DNA from: Nonomuraea dietziae
GTDB taxonomy: Bacteria > Actinomycetota > Actinomycetes > Streptosporangiales > Streptosporangiaceae
NCBI RefSeq assembly: GCF_014195505.1
Contig: NZ_JACIBV010000001.1
Location: forward strand, 4,650,001-4,714,000
Direction of reading: 5' to 3'
Length of the DNA: 64,000 bases
The notes under the pieces are model-generated. The model ran no database searches. It was not told the origin of the DNA and worked only from the letters and a program-made list of their open reading frames with translations. Positions 49,497 to 57,988 of the stretch are shown here, piece after piece (within the stretch, counting starts at the first letter, position 1; the number at the start of each line of letters is the position of its first letter). The translations under genes and the position numbers were made by a program.

Positions 49497-51359
49497 ATGA
49501 CCGAGTACGCGCGGGCGCGAGAGGTCGCCGAGCAGGCCAGGCAGGCCGAGTGGGAGCGGCCGAGCTTCGGCAGGCAGCTCTTCCTCGGTGACTTCCGGCT
49601 CGATCTCGTCCACCCGATCCCCACCCTCGACGAGTCGGCCGCCAAGAAGGGCGAGGAGTTCGTCAGGGCCCTGCGCAGGTTCCTCGACTCGCGGGTGGAT
49701 CCCGCGCAGATCGAGCGGACCGCGACGGTGCCCGACGAGGTGGTCAGGGGCCTGGCCGGCCTCGGCGCCTTCGGCATCACGATCGAGGAGGAGTACGGCG
49801 GCCTTGGCCTGTCCCACCTGTACTACAGCAGGGCGCTCATGCTGGTCGGCTCCTACTGCCCCGCGCTGTCGGCGCTGCTGTCGGCGCACCAGTCGATCGG
49901 GGTGCCGCAGCCGTTGCGGCTGTTCGGCACCGAGGAGCAGAAGCGCGAGTTCCTGCCGCGCTGCGCCCGAGGGGAGATCTCGGCGTTCCTGCTGACCGAG
50001 CCCGACGTCGGCTCCGACCCCGCGCGCCTGTCCACGACCGCGACCCTCGACGGGGACGACTACGTGCTCGACGGCGTCAAGCTGTGGACGACCAACGGCG
50101 TGGTCGCCGACCTGCTGGTGGTGATGGCCAGGACCGGCAGGAAGATCAGCGCCTTCGTGGTCGAGGCGGACTCGCCCGGCATCACCGTCCAGCGGCGCAA
50201 CTCCTTCATGGGCCTGCGCGGGATCGAGAACGGGGTGACGCGGTTCGAGGGGGTCCGCGTCCCCGCCCGCAACAGGATCGGCCGCGAAGGCGACGGTCTG
50301 AAGATCGCGCTCACCACGCTGAACACCGGCCGGCTGTCACTGCCCGCCACGTGCGCGGGCAACGCCAAGTGGGCGGTGAAGATCGCCCGCGAGTGGTGCA
50401 ACGCGCGTGTGCAGTGGGGGCACAGGGTCGGCGAGCACGAGGCGGTGGCCACCAAGGTCGCGTTCATCGCGGCCACCGCCTACGCGCTGGAGGCGGTGTG
50501 CGACCTGTCGAGCAGGCTGGCCGACGACGAGTCCAACGACATCAGGATCGAGGCCGCGCTCGCCAAGCTGTTCGCCAGCGAGATGGCCTGGCGGGTGGGC
50601 GACGAGCTGGTCCAGATCAGAGGCGGGCGCGGCTACGAGACGGCCGAGTCGCTTGCCGCGCGCGGCGAGCGCGGCGTGCCCGCCGAGCAGATCCTGCGCG
50701 ACCTGCGCATCAACCGGATCTTCGAGGGCTCCTCGGAGATCATGCGGCTGCTGATCGCGAGGGAGGCGGTGGACGCGCACCTGTCCGTCGCCGGCGAGCT
50801 GATCGCCCCTGACGCCTCCAGGCAGGACCGAGCCAGAGCGCTCAGGCGGGCCGGCGCCTTCTACGCCAGGTGGCTGCCGGGGCTGGTCGTCGGCGAGGGC
50901 ACGCTCCCCGTCGCCTACGGCGCCTTCGGCCCGCTGGCCCATCATCTGCGGCACGTGGAGCGGACCAGCCGCAAGCTGGCCAGGTCCACCTTCTACGCCA
51001 TGTCGAGGTGGCAGGGCGGCCTGGAGCACAGGCAGGCCTTCCTGGGCAGGATCGTCGACATCGGCTCCGAGCTGTTCGCGATGACCGCGGTCTGCGTGCG
51101 AGCCGACGAGGACTCCCGCGACCTCGGACGGCGTCCCATGGAGCTGGCCGACGTCTTCTGTCGCCAGGCCAGGATCAGGGTGGACACGCTGTTCGACAGG
51201 TTGTGGGACAACAGCGACGCCCATGACGCGAGGGTGGCGGGATACGTCCTCGACGGCCGCTACACCTTCGTGGAGGAGGGGATCCTCGACCCCTCCGTCG
51301 AGGGCCCGTGGATCGCCGCTCCCGCGGACGGCGAGAACGTCCACCGGCACGTCCGCTAG
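49497..51359 (+). CDS. Acyl-CoA dehydrogenase, long form
   Basis: FAD-dependent alpha,beta-dehydrogenation of acyl-CoA in fatty-acid or related degradation. It has 620 residues from ATG 49497 (CGGAGG, five bases). The N-terminal and FAD regions are seen in FGITIEEEYGGLGLSHLYYS, ISAFLLTEPDVGSDPARLST and the beta-barrel block VLDGVKLWTTNGVVADLLVV; the C-terminal helical domain has IRGGRGYETAESLAARG and the RDLRINRIFEGSSEIMRLLI signature. About 180 extra residues follow (PDASRQDRARALRRAGAFYA to the end), as in long ACADs of the VLCAD/FadE type. An alpha/beta-hydrolase remnant lies directly behind it. Confidence 0.88.
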   Translation: MTEYARAREVAEQARQAEWERPSFGRQLFLGDFRLDLVHPIPTLDESAAKKGEEFVRALRRFLDSRVDPAQIERTATVPDEVVRGLAGLGAFGITIEEEYGGLGLSHLYYSRALMLVGSYCPALSALLSAHQSIGVPQPLRLFGTEEQKREFLPRCARGEISAFLLTEPDVGSDPARLSTTATLDGDDYVLDGVKLWTTNGVVADLLVVMARTGRKISAFVVEADSPGITVQRRNSFMGLRGIENGVTRFEGVRVPARNRIGREGDGLKIALTTLNTGRLSLPATCAGNAKWAVKIAREWCNARVQWGHRVGEHEAVATKVAFIAATAYALEAVCDLSSRLADDESNDIRIEAALAKLFASEMAWRVGDELVQIRGGRGYETAESLAARGERGVPAEQILRDLRINRIFEGSSEIMRLLIAREAVDAHLSVAGELIAPDASRQDRARALRRAGAFYARWLPGLVVGEGTLPVAYGAFGPLAHHLRHVERTSRKLARSTFYAMSRWQGGLEHRQAFLGRIVDIGSELFAMTAVCVRADEDSRDLGRRPMELADVFCRQARIRVDTLFDRLWDNSDAHDARVAGYVLDGRYTFVEEGILDPSVEGPWIAAPADGENVHRHVR

Positions 51360-51389
51360 CGGCGGCACGGCAGCGGACGACAGCTCGGC

Positions 51390-51676
51390 GCGGACGTGCC
51401 CGGCGAGGTCACCAAGGTTCTGGCGCTGGCGCAGCGGCCGCTCGCCGCCCAGGCGTTCACCGAGACCGCGAGCACGGCGGCCTGGAAGACGAAGCCCTCA
51501 TGGCGGTCATCGCCGGCGCCGACCAGGCGATCAACCCCGACGTCCAGCGGTTCGGGGCCAAGCGGGCGGGAGCGGCCGGCGTCGAGGTCGCGGGCGCTTC
51601 GCACGCCGTCGCGCTGTCCCGCCCGAAGGAGGTCTCCGACGTGATCCGCGAGGCGGTTCGGGCCACCTCGGCCTGA
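51390..51676 (+). pseudogene. Alpha/beta-hydrolase C-terminal remnant
   Basis: Two frames join to give the end of an alpha/beta hydrolase: DVPGEVTKVLALAQRPLAAQ and AFTETASTAAWKTKPSW in one frame, then VIAGADQAINPDVQRFGAKR, AGAAGVEVAGASHAVALSRP and a terminal helix in another. The acid residue (ADQAINPD) and catalytic His (GASHAV) regions are recognisable; the nucleophile half is absent. A frameshift near 51505 and 5' deletion make it non-functional. An earlier thought that it was an electron-transfer flavoprotein was dropped. Confidence 0.65.
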
Positions 51677-51874
51677 CCTCTCATCCTGGGTCACCAGCAG
51701 GCCAAGCCGCCGGGCCTTCAGTGGCTCCGTCGCGGCACGGAGCCACCGCAAGGGCCCGGCGACCCCCCAGACGGTCGATGGAGACGCCGCGACACGCCTT
51801 CGATCATCGCCGAGGCCTCGGAGGCCGAACAGGACGCGGACGGCCTGCGGTGATGCGAAAGCTCCACGCTCCCA

Positions 51875-51930
51875 CAAAGTTTGGACTTGCTTGAAATACC
51901 CGGATTACCGTCACCTTCCAACAAACTTTG
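51875..51930. promoter_or_regulatory. Paired operator-like sites upstream of the sugar importer
   Basis: CAAAGTTTG (51875-51883) and its exact inverse CAAACTTTG (51922-51930) lie 47 bp apart, each followed by GGACT or ACT (AAAGTTTGGACTT / AAACTTTGACT). They stand out in an AT-rich stretch. The spacing could support looping by a repressor of sugar uptake. Confidence 0.5.
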
Positions 51931-51936
51931 ACTCAT

Positions 51937-51950
51937 CCGGTCTAGACCGG
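51937..51950. promoter_or_regulatory. DasR-like (dre) palindrome upstream of the sugar importer
   Basis: CCGGTCTAGACCGG is a perfect 14-bp palindrome. Its core GGTCTAGACC equals the core of the GntR-family DasR site (TGGTCTAGACCA), which controls N-acetylglucosamine and chitobiose uptake in Streptomyces. Imperfect copies (CCGGTATAGACC near 51983 and GGTATGGACC near 52079) follow closer to the gene. Confidence 0.55.
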
Positions 51951-52121
51951 CTTCGCCGCGTTGTTTTCAAACCGATATGCGCCGGTATAGACCAGGTGAT
52001 GAATCCCGCCCTACCCTGACGCAAACGCGTGGTGCTGACAGGCCCGCGCATCTCATCCCTGGGCGGGTTCCGCCGGCTGGTATGGACCAACGGCCCGTCC
52101 GACGAGAAGGCGGTATCTACG

Positions 52122-53405
52122 GTGAACATCAAGCTTGTGGGCGGCGCCGCTCTCGGCCTCGCCACCATGCTGGTCCTGTCCAGCTGTGGCGGCGGCGACG
52201 CCGGCACGCCCGCCGAGGGCGGTTCGACGGGGGCGGCGGCCGGCGGCGAGCAGGTCACGCTGAAGATGGTGGCCGCCGACTACGGCGACAACCCCACGGC
52301 CGACAACGCCGGCACGAAGTTCTGGAAGTCCGTGGTGGACGGCTTCCAGGCGGCCAACCCGAACATCAAGGTGGAGGTCCAGGTCATCTCCTGGAACGAC
52401 ATCGACAAGCAGGTCGCCACCATGGTCCAGAACGGCCAGGTGCCCGACATCCTGCAGACGGGCGACTACTCGGGCTTCGTCAAGGACGGCCTGCTCTACA
52501 AGACCGACGAGGTCCTCTCCCCCGAGGTCTCGAAGGACATGCTCACGAAGTTCGCCGACTTCGGCAAGGTCGACGGCACCGCGTACGGCATCCCGTTCGT
52601 CTCCTCGGCCCGCGCGCTCTTCTACAACAAGGAGCTGTTCGAGAAGGCCAAGATCACTGAGCCGCCCAAGACGTGGGACGAGCTCAAGGCCGCCGCGGAG
52701 AAGCTGAAGGCCGCGGGCGTCAGCCAGCCGTTCGGTCTCCCGCTCGGCCAGGAGGAGGCCCAGGCCGAGTCCTTCCTGTGGATGCTCGGCAACGGCGGCG
52801 GCTACACCGACGCCTCAGGCAAGTGGACGATCAACTCCCCCGCCAACGTCGAGGCCTTCCAGTACGTGAAGGGCCTGGTCGACGCCGGCCTGACCACCCC
52901 GAACCCCGGCACCAAGGACCGCAAGACGGTCTGGGAGGACTTCGCCGCGGGCAAGGTCGGCATGGTCAACGGCGGCCCCATGTCGATTCCGATCTTCGAC
53001 AAGGGCGCCGTGAACGGCAAGTACGCCGTGGCCCCGATCGCCGGCAAGACCGGTCCTCTCGACACCACGCTGGGCGTCATGGACTGGATCATGGCGTTCA
53101 ACAAGAACGGCCACGCCGCCGAGATCAAGAAGTTCTTCGACTACTTCTACACCGGCGACGCCACCCAGAAGATCGTCGACAACTACAAGCTGCTGCCCGT
53201 CACCAACGGCGGCATCGAGAAGCTGTCGGGCGACGAGAAGCTCAAGCCGTTCCTCGACGCGCTGCCCAACGCGAGCTTCTACCCCTTCAAGGACCCCAAG
53301 TGGTCCGAGGTGAACACCGCGATCAAGCAGACCATCGGCGGGGCCGTCAAGGACGACCCGGCGAAGGTGCTCGGCGACCTGCAGAAGGTCGCCGAGGGCA
53401 GCTGA
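52122..53405 (+). CDS. Sugar ABC transporter, solute-binding lipoprotein
   Basis: Extracellular binding protein of a carbohydrate (CUT1) importer. It has 427 residues from GTG 52122; the lipobox LSSC puts the lipid-modified Cys at residue 22. The mature chain matches family-1 solute-binding proteins (VVDGFQAANPNIKVEVQVIS, ATMVQNGQVPDILQTGDYSG, GTAYGIPFVSSARALFYNKE). It is the first gene of an operon with two permeases. The palindromes upstream suggest aminosugar control; the substrate is not certain. Confidence 0.88.
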   Translation: MNIKLVGGAALGLATMLVLSSCGGGDAGTPAEGGSTGAAAGGEQVTLKMVAADYGDNPTADNAGTKFWKSVVDGFQAANPNIKVEVQVISWNDIDKQVATMVQNGQVPDILQTGDYSGFVKDGLLYKTDEVLSPEVSKDMLTKFADFGKVDGTAYGIPFVSSARALFYNKELFEKAKITEPPKTWDELKAAAEKLKAAGVSQPFGLPLGQEEAQAESFLWMLGNGGGYTDASGKWTINSPANVEAFQYVKGLVDAGLTTPNPGTKDRKTVWEDFAAGKVGMVNGGPMSIPIFDKGAVNGKYAVAPIAGKTGPLDTTLGVMDWIMAFNKNGHAAEIKKFFDYFYTGDATQKIVDNYKLLPVTNGGIEKLSGDEKLKPFLDALPNASFYPFKDPKWSEVNTAIKQTIGGAVKDDPAKVLGDLQKVAEGS

Positions 53406-53469
53406 TCCTCGGAGTCGGTACGGCCGGCGCTGCCCCCAGCGCCGGCCGTACTCCCATGGAAGGTTCTTC

Positions 53470-54354
53470 ATGAAAAGGTTGCGCGTTCTGGAACCCCTGG
53501 CCTGGGTGGGGCCGGCGGTGGTGCTGATCGCCCTGGTCGTCCTGTGGCCGGTCATCGAGATGGTTCGGACGTCGTTCCTCGAGGTCAGCCGGTTCGGCGT
53601 GGTCCGCGGCTGGAACGGCACCGAGAACTACGACAAGCTCTTCGCCGAGACCGACTTCTGGCCGGTGATGCTGCGCAGCCTCATCTGGGTGGTCGCGGTC
53701 GTCGGCTTCACCGTGCTGATCTCGCTGGCGCTGGCCCAGCTGTTCAACCAGCGCTTCCCCGGGCGCAAGATCGCCCGTTGGGCGCTCATCGCCCCCTGGG
53801 CCGCCTCGGTGCTCATGACGTCGATCATCTTCAAGTGGATGCTCGACCCCGAGGTCGGCATCATCAACCTCATCAGGCGCGATCTCGGGCTGATCCCCGC
53901 GATGGGCGGCGCCGACGCCGACCAGCTCGGCCAGGCCGCCACCGCGTTCCCCTGGCTGATCTTCGTCGCGGTGTTCGTGTCCGTGCCGTTCACCACGTAC
54001 GCGCTGCTCGCGGGCCTGGCGACGATCCCCTCGGACGTCTACGAGGCGGCCAAGATGGACGGCGCCTCCAAGTTCAGGACGTACTGGTCGATCACGCTGC
54101 CGCTGCTGCGGCCCGCGCTGACCGTCGCCGCGCTGATCAACGTGATGAACGTCTTCAACAGCTTCCCGATCATCTGGTCCATGACCCACGGCCAGCCGGG
54201 CTACTCCACCGCGACCTCGACCATCTTCATGTTCATTCTGAAGGGCTCGAACATCGGTGAGTCGGCGGCCATGTCGGTCGTGAACTTCGGCATGGTGATC
54301 GTCCTCACCGCCATCTTCCTCAAGATCTCCAAGTGGAAGCAGGAGGTGGCGTGA
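53470..54354 (+). CDS. Sugar ABC transporter permease, MalF-type
   Basis: 294 residues with six predicted transmembrane helices starting VGPAVVLIALVVLWPVIEMV. The EAA loop that contacts the ATPase is DVYEAAKMDGASKFRTYWSI followed by TLPLLRPAL. It lies 64 bp after the binding-protein gene, and its stop overlaps the next start (TGATG). Confidence 0.9.
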   Translation: MKRLRVLEPLAWVGPAVVLIALVVLWPVIEMVRTSFLEVSRFGVVRGWNGTENYDKLFAETDFWPVMLRSLIWVVAVVGFTVLISLALAQLFNQRFPGRKIARWALIAPWAASVLMTSIIFKWMLDPEVGIINLIRRDLGLIPAMGGADADQLGQAATAFPWLIFVAVFVSVPFTTYALLAGLATIPSDVYEAAKMDGASKFRTYWSITLPLLRPALTVAALINVMNVFNSFPIIWSMTHGQPGYSTATSTIFMFILKGSNIGESAAMSVVNFGMVIVLTAIFLKISKWKQEVA

Positions 54355-55199
54355 TGGCCCACTCCCGTCCCGTGGCGGGCGGCGCGATGCCGTCGGTCAA
54401 GAAGGTGGTCATCGCGGGCTCGGCCTACGTGATCGCGTTCATCTTCCTCTTCCCCTACCTGGTCATGCTGCTCACCGCCCTGCGCCCGCAGAGCAGCCTG
54501 CGGGAGGCGGAGTACTTCCCCTCGTCCTTCGAGTGGTCGAACCTACTGAACTTCTGGACGGGCGGCCTGGCCGACAACCTCCTCGTGACGCTGAAGGTCG
54601 CGGCGGGCTCGACGCTGCTGGTGCTGCTGGTCGCGCTGCCCGCGGCCTACTACTCGGCCAGGCACAACTTCAGGGGGCGCACGGCCTTCCTGATCCTGGT
54701 CCTGATCACCCAGATGTTCCAGCCGACCGCGATGCTGGTGGGCATCTACCGCGAGTTCTACCAGTTCGGCCTGGTCGACTCGACGTGGTCGCTGATCCTC
54801 GTCAACGGCGGGTTCAACCTGGCCTTCGCGGTGTGGATCCTCAACGCCTACTTCGCCTCCATCCCCAGGGAGCTGGAGGAGGCGGCCTTCATGGACGGCA
54901 ACGGCCGCTTCGGCGCGCTGTTCAGGATCACGCTGCCGCTGGCCATGCCCGGTGTCATCACCGCGCTGATCTTCACCTTCATCGCGGCGTGGAACGAGTT
55001 CGTGGTCGCCCTGACCCTGACGACCAGCCCGGAGAACCAGCCGCTGACAGTGGCCCTGAACTCCTTCATCGGTCAGTACTCGGTCGACTGGCAGAACCTG
55101 TTCGCCGGTTCGGTGATCGCCACCCTCCCGGTGATCATCCTGTTCGCCCTGATCGAGCGCAAGGTCGTCGGCGGTCTGACAGCCGGTTCGATCAAGTAG
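54354..55199 (+). CDS. Sugar ABC transporter permease, MalG-type
   Basis: 281 residues from ATG 54354. Six helices are predicted; the EAA loop is ELEEAAFMDGNGRFGALFRI followed by TLPLAMPG. No ATPase gene follows, so a shared multitasking ATPase such as MsiK, as used by CUT1 importers of actinomycetes, is expected from elsewhere. Confidence 0.9.
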   Translation: MAHSRPVAGGAMPSVKKVVIAGSAYVIAFIFLFPYLVMLLTALRPQSSLREAEYFPSSFEWSNLLNFWTGGLADNLLVTLKVAAGSTLLVLLVALPAAYYSARHNFRGRTAFLILVLITQMFQPTAMLVGIYREFYQFGLVDSTWSLILVNGGFNLAFAVWILNAYFASIPRELEEAAFMDGNGRFGALFRITLPLAMPGVITALIFTFIAAWNEFVVALTLTTSPENQPLTVALNSFIGQYSVDWQNLFAGSVIATLPVIILFALIERKVVGGLTAGSIK

Positions 55200-55200
55200 C

Positions 55201-55247
55201 GCCGATCTCGGTGGTGTCCTCCGAGATCGGCGTCGACGATCTCGGAG
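55201..55247 (+). terminator. Two mutually exclusive hairpins after the sugar importer
   Basis: GCCGATCTCGG (55201-55211) pairs with CCGAGATCGGC (55221-55231). CTCCGAGATCG (55219-55229) pairs equally well with CGATCTCGGAG (55237-55247). The middle arm is shared, so only one can form. The first starts one base after the stop codon. GGCTCCTGTCC follows without a U-run. Confidence 0.65.
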
Positions 55248-55483
55248 GGCTCCTGTCCCGTCACGGGCGGCTCCCTCTCCGCCGACAATAATCCGTTGCG
55301 TGCCGCGCTCGCCCTGCCTTAATGTCTGAGCCATGCGCCTTTACCTGTAATGCGCGGGGCTGACCAGATCAGCCACCCGCCACTCAGCACTTGAGACCCG
55401 TCCGTCCAGACGCGGCAGCTGAGCTTGCCCGACCGGCCATCTTCGATGCGGCCGCGTCGCAAGTTGCGTAAAGGAGCACTCTC

Positions 55484-55621
55484 ATGCGAGTTCGTTCAGG
55501 CAAGAAGAAGCACGGCACCAACCTGCCCGGCAGGCAGGCACCGCAGCTTCCCCGCCAGATGCCCAAGATGCCGCAGCGGCCCATCGCCCCGCCGCGCCGC
55601 ATCCCGCCCAAGGGCCGCTGA
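55484..55621 (+). CDS. 45-residue basic, proline-rich peptide
   Basis: ATG at 55484 with AAAGGAG nine bases upstream, an ideal ribosome-binding site. The peptide starts MRVRSGKKKHGTNLPGRQAP and ends RPIAPPRRIPPKGR: 45 residues, about a quarter Arg/Lys and a quarter Pro, no acidic residue and no hydrophobic helix. No family was recognised. It ends one base before the convergent WD40 gene. Its composition suggests nucleic-acid or ribosome binding, or a secreted cationic peptide, but this is only inference. Confidence 0.55.
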   Translation: MRVRSGKKKHGTNLPGRQAPQLPRQMPKMPQRPIAPPRRIPPKGR

Positions 55622-55622
55622 T

Positions 55623-57161
55623 CTACGGGCAGATCGATTCATACGGCTCTCTCGGCAGGTGCCGCTGCCACTCCCTCCTGATGAAGGAGTCGCCCGCTAC
55701 CGCGCAGACCGCCGGTAGCGGGTCGGAGGGAAGAGCGACGTCCCACAGGCGTACCAGGCCGTCCCTGCCCGTCGTGGCCAGCGTCTTCCCGTCCGGGGCG
55801 AACGCGACGTCGTAGACCTCTCGACCGTGGCCCATGAGGGGCTCGCCGACAGCCCGGTGGGTGGCGACGTCCCACAGCCTGATGGCTCCGCCGCTACCCA
55901 CGGTGGCCAACGTGGCGCCGTCGGGGCTGAAGGCGATCGCCTGGATCGCGCTGCCGTCTCCCGCGAACGGGGCGCCGTGCGGACTTCCGGTGGCGGCGTC
56001 CCACAGCTGGACGAGTTCGGAAGGACTCTTCGTCGGATCCGCCGCCACCGTGGCCAGCACCTTGCCGTCGGGGCTGAAGGCCGCCATGTCCAGGTCGCTG
56101 TGCCCGTCGGTGAGCGGCCGGCCCAGGCGGCGGCGCGTCGTCAGATCCCACAGCGCGGCCTCGCCGTCGTTTCCCGTCGTGGCCAGTGTCCTCCCGTCAG
56201 GGCTGAAGGCGACGGAGTCGATGCCGGTGACGGGTGGCACGATCAGCGTCCCGTCAGGATCGTCCACCTGCGGCTTCTCCACGCCGTGGGCGGTCTCGAT
56301 CACGCCTGCCGGCCCAAGGGTGCGCAGGTCCCACAGTCGCACGCGCTGGTCTCCGTGCGAGGTCGCCAGCCACCTGCCGTCAGGGCTCGCCGCCAGGCCT
56401 GAGATTCCGCTCGTGCCCGCGAGCGGCTCGCTGAGAGTACGGCCGTCCCACAGCACCACGCCCTCCCCGGTATTGAGGACCAGCCTCCTGCCGTCGGCGG
56501 TGAAGAGCATCGCGCCCGCTCCTGCCGGGAGGTCGCGGATGGGCCGTCTGGTACGCAGGTCCCAGAGCCTGACGCGCTCGGCGTCGGCCGCGGCCAGGGT
56601 GTGCCCGTCGGGGCTGATCGCGAGAGTGTCGAAGCCGGTGCCCTCGAGCCTGTCGAGCTGCCTGAAGGTCGACACGCGCCACATCATGGCCGCGTCGCTG
56701 CCTCTGCTGAGCAGTGTCCTGCCGTCCGAGCTGAAGGCGATCGACTGGATGGTGGCGGTGTGGCCGGTGAAGGGAGCTCCCAGCTGCTGTCCTGAGGACA
56801 GCTCCCAGATCCTGATCCTCCTGTCCTCGCCTGTGACCGCCAGCGTCCTGCCGTCAGGGCTGAAGGCGATGCCGGTGGCGTTGACGGAGATCGTCCTGCC
56901 CGAGGGCCAGATCCGGATCCGCTTCTCACCGACGACGGCCAGCGTCCTGCCGTCGGGACCGAACCGGACGCGGTAGTCACCTGTGTCCCCGGGGATCGGC
57001 GGGTACTCCGCGGCGGAGGACAGCGCCATCCTGCGGACAGGTTCGCCGTTCCTCCAGGTGGCGACGGTCTTCCAGTCGTCGCTGAAGGCGACCATGCGCT
57101 CGCCGAAACCGCGCACCAGGCGGCCCGTCGCGACGTCCCACACCCTGGTCACACCGTCCAT
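55623..57161 (-). CDS. WD40 beta-propeller protein (C-terminal part of a STAND-type gene)
   Basis: 512 residues from ATG 57161, made of about ten WD40 repeats with the core FSPDGRTLA...LWD (for example AFSPDGRTLATTGNDGEAAL and SPDGKVLATVAADPT). The C-terminal tail (CAVAGDSFIRREWQRHLPRE) is typical of actinobacterial nSTAND-WD40 proteins. The frame is open further upstream to the stop of the preceding gene (FLSPDGRQLATAT), so the ATG falls inside the first repeat; the true start may be a rare ATT after GAAGGA or the gene may be a fragment. No NTPase domain is present. Confidence 0.75.
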   Translation of the reverse strand: MDGVTRVWDVATGRLVRGFGERMVAFSDDWKTVATWRNGEPVRRMALSSAAEYPPIPGDTGDYRVRFGPDGRTLAVVGEKRIRIWPSGRTISVNATGIAFSPDGRTLAVTGEDRRIRIWELSSGQQLGAPFTGHTATIQSIAFSSDGRTLLSRGSDAAMMWRVSTFRQLDRLEGTGFDTLAISPDGHTLAAADAERVRLWDLRTRRPIRDLPAGAGAMLFTADGRRLVLNTGEGVVLWDGRTLSEPLAGTSGISGLAASPDGRWLATSHGDQRVRLWDLRTLGPAGVIETAHGVEKPQVDDPDGTLIVPPVTGIDSVAFSPDGRTLATTGNDGEAALWDLTTRRRLGRPLTDGHSDLDMAAFSPDGKVLATVAADPTKSPSELVQLWDAATGSPHGAPFAGDGSAIQAIAFSPDGATLATVGSGGAIRLWDVATHRAVGEPLMGHGREVYDVAFAPDGKTLATTGRDGLVRLWDVALPSDPLPAVCAVAGDSFIRREWQRHLPREPYESICP

Positions 57162-57215
57162 GGTGGCCGTGGCCAGTTGCCTGCCGTCAGGGCTCAGGAA
57201 AATCGAGCCGATCCT

Positions 57216-57938
57216 TCACAGCGGCTCGAGACCGTCGGCGGCGGGGCGCTCGGCTGGGGCGGACTGACTGGAGTGGATCAGCCTGACCAGGAGATCGTGG
57301 GTCTTGCCGTGCTGGACGCGCTCCACCGCCTCCCGTCTGGCCGCCTGGGCCTCGAGCCGCTCGATCGCCGCCGTGACGTCCTTGGCGAGCGCGGCGAACT
57401 CCGCGAACCTGCGACCCAGCTCCATGAACAGGTCGCTGACGAACTCCTGCAGCCGCACGTCGTCGCGCGCCTCGGCCTCCCGCAACGCCGCGTCCATGGC
57501 GTCGATCCTGTGGAGCACACCGGCGATCTCCGCGCGGAGCTCGGCGGCCCTGGCGCCGCCCTCCTCCAGGATCCGCTCGATCGAGCCGGACAGGTCTCCC
57601 CGGATGGCCTGCATGGCCTGCCGCTCGTCGGCGGTCACCTTGTCACGCCAGGTGTCGGCGCCCCTGACGATCAGCTCGCTCAGGACGTTGGTGCCGACCC
57701 CTGAGACCGCGGCGATCGCCGCCGCCGCGACGGTCGTCCCCGTGACCGCCGTCAGCGCCAGTGGCGCGACGGCGCTGGCGGCGAGCGTCGCCAGCGTCAC
57801 GTACGGCGCGCGGCGCTTCGCCCCGTCGGCCGCGAGCCTGACCCCGACGACGCCCAGCTGGAGGGATTCACCCGCCGAACGCGCCCAGGCGGCGACCTCC
57901 TGTCGCATTCTCTCGACGAGACGGGGGTCCTCGTTCAT
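57216..57938 (-). CDS. Membrane-associated coiled-coil protein, possible STAND N-terminal part
   Basis: 240 residues. Two hydrophobic stretches (VTLATLAASAVAPLALTAVT and AAAAIAAVSGVGTNVLSELI) are followed by long coiled-coil helices (GDLSGSIERILEEGGARAAE, then VSDLFMELGRRFAEFAALAK). The segment resembles the N-terminal region found before the nSTAND NTPase in large WD40 proteins of actinomycetes. The WD40 gene begins in the next frame 54 bp later, and no NTPase lies between them. Confidence 0.6.
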   Translation of the reverse strand: MNEDPRLVERMRQEVAAWARSAGESLQLGVVGVRLAADGAKRRAPYVTLATLAASAVAPLALTAVTGTTVAAAAIAAVSGVGTNVLSELIVRGADTWRDKVTADERQAMQAIRGDLSGSIERILEEGGARAAELRAEIAGVLHRIDAMDAALREAEARDDVRLQEFVSDLFMELGRRFAEFAALAKDVTAAIERLEAQAARREAVERVQHGKTHDLLVRLIHSSQSAPAERPAADGLEPL

Positions 57939-57988
57939 GATCGAATACTAGCCCGGACCGGCGTCGGCCGGCCCGGGCGAACGTCGAG

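Noticed and set aside
51356..51676. Possible electron-transfer flavoprotein gene after the acyl-CoA dehydrogenase
   Set aside because: The motifs GADQAINPD and GASHAV fit an alpha/beta hydrolase C-terminus, not an ETF subunit.
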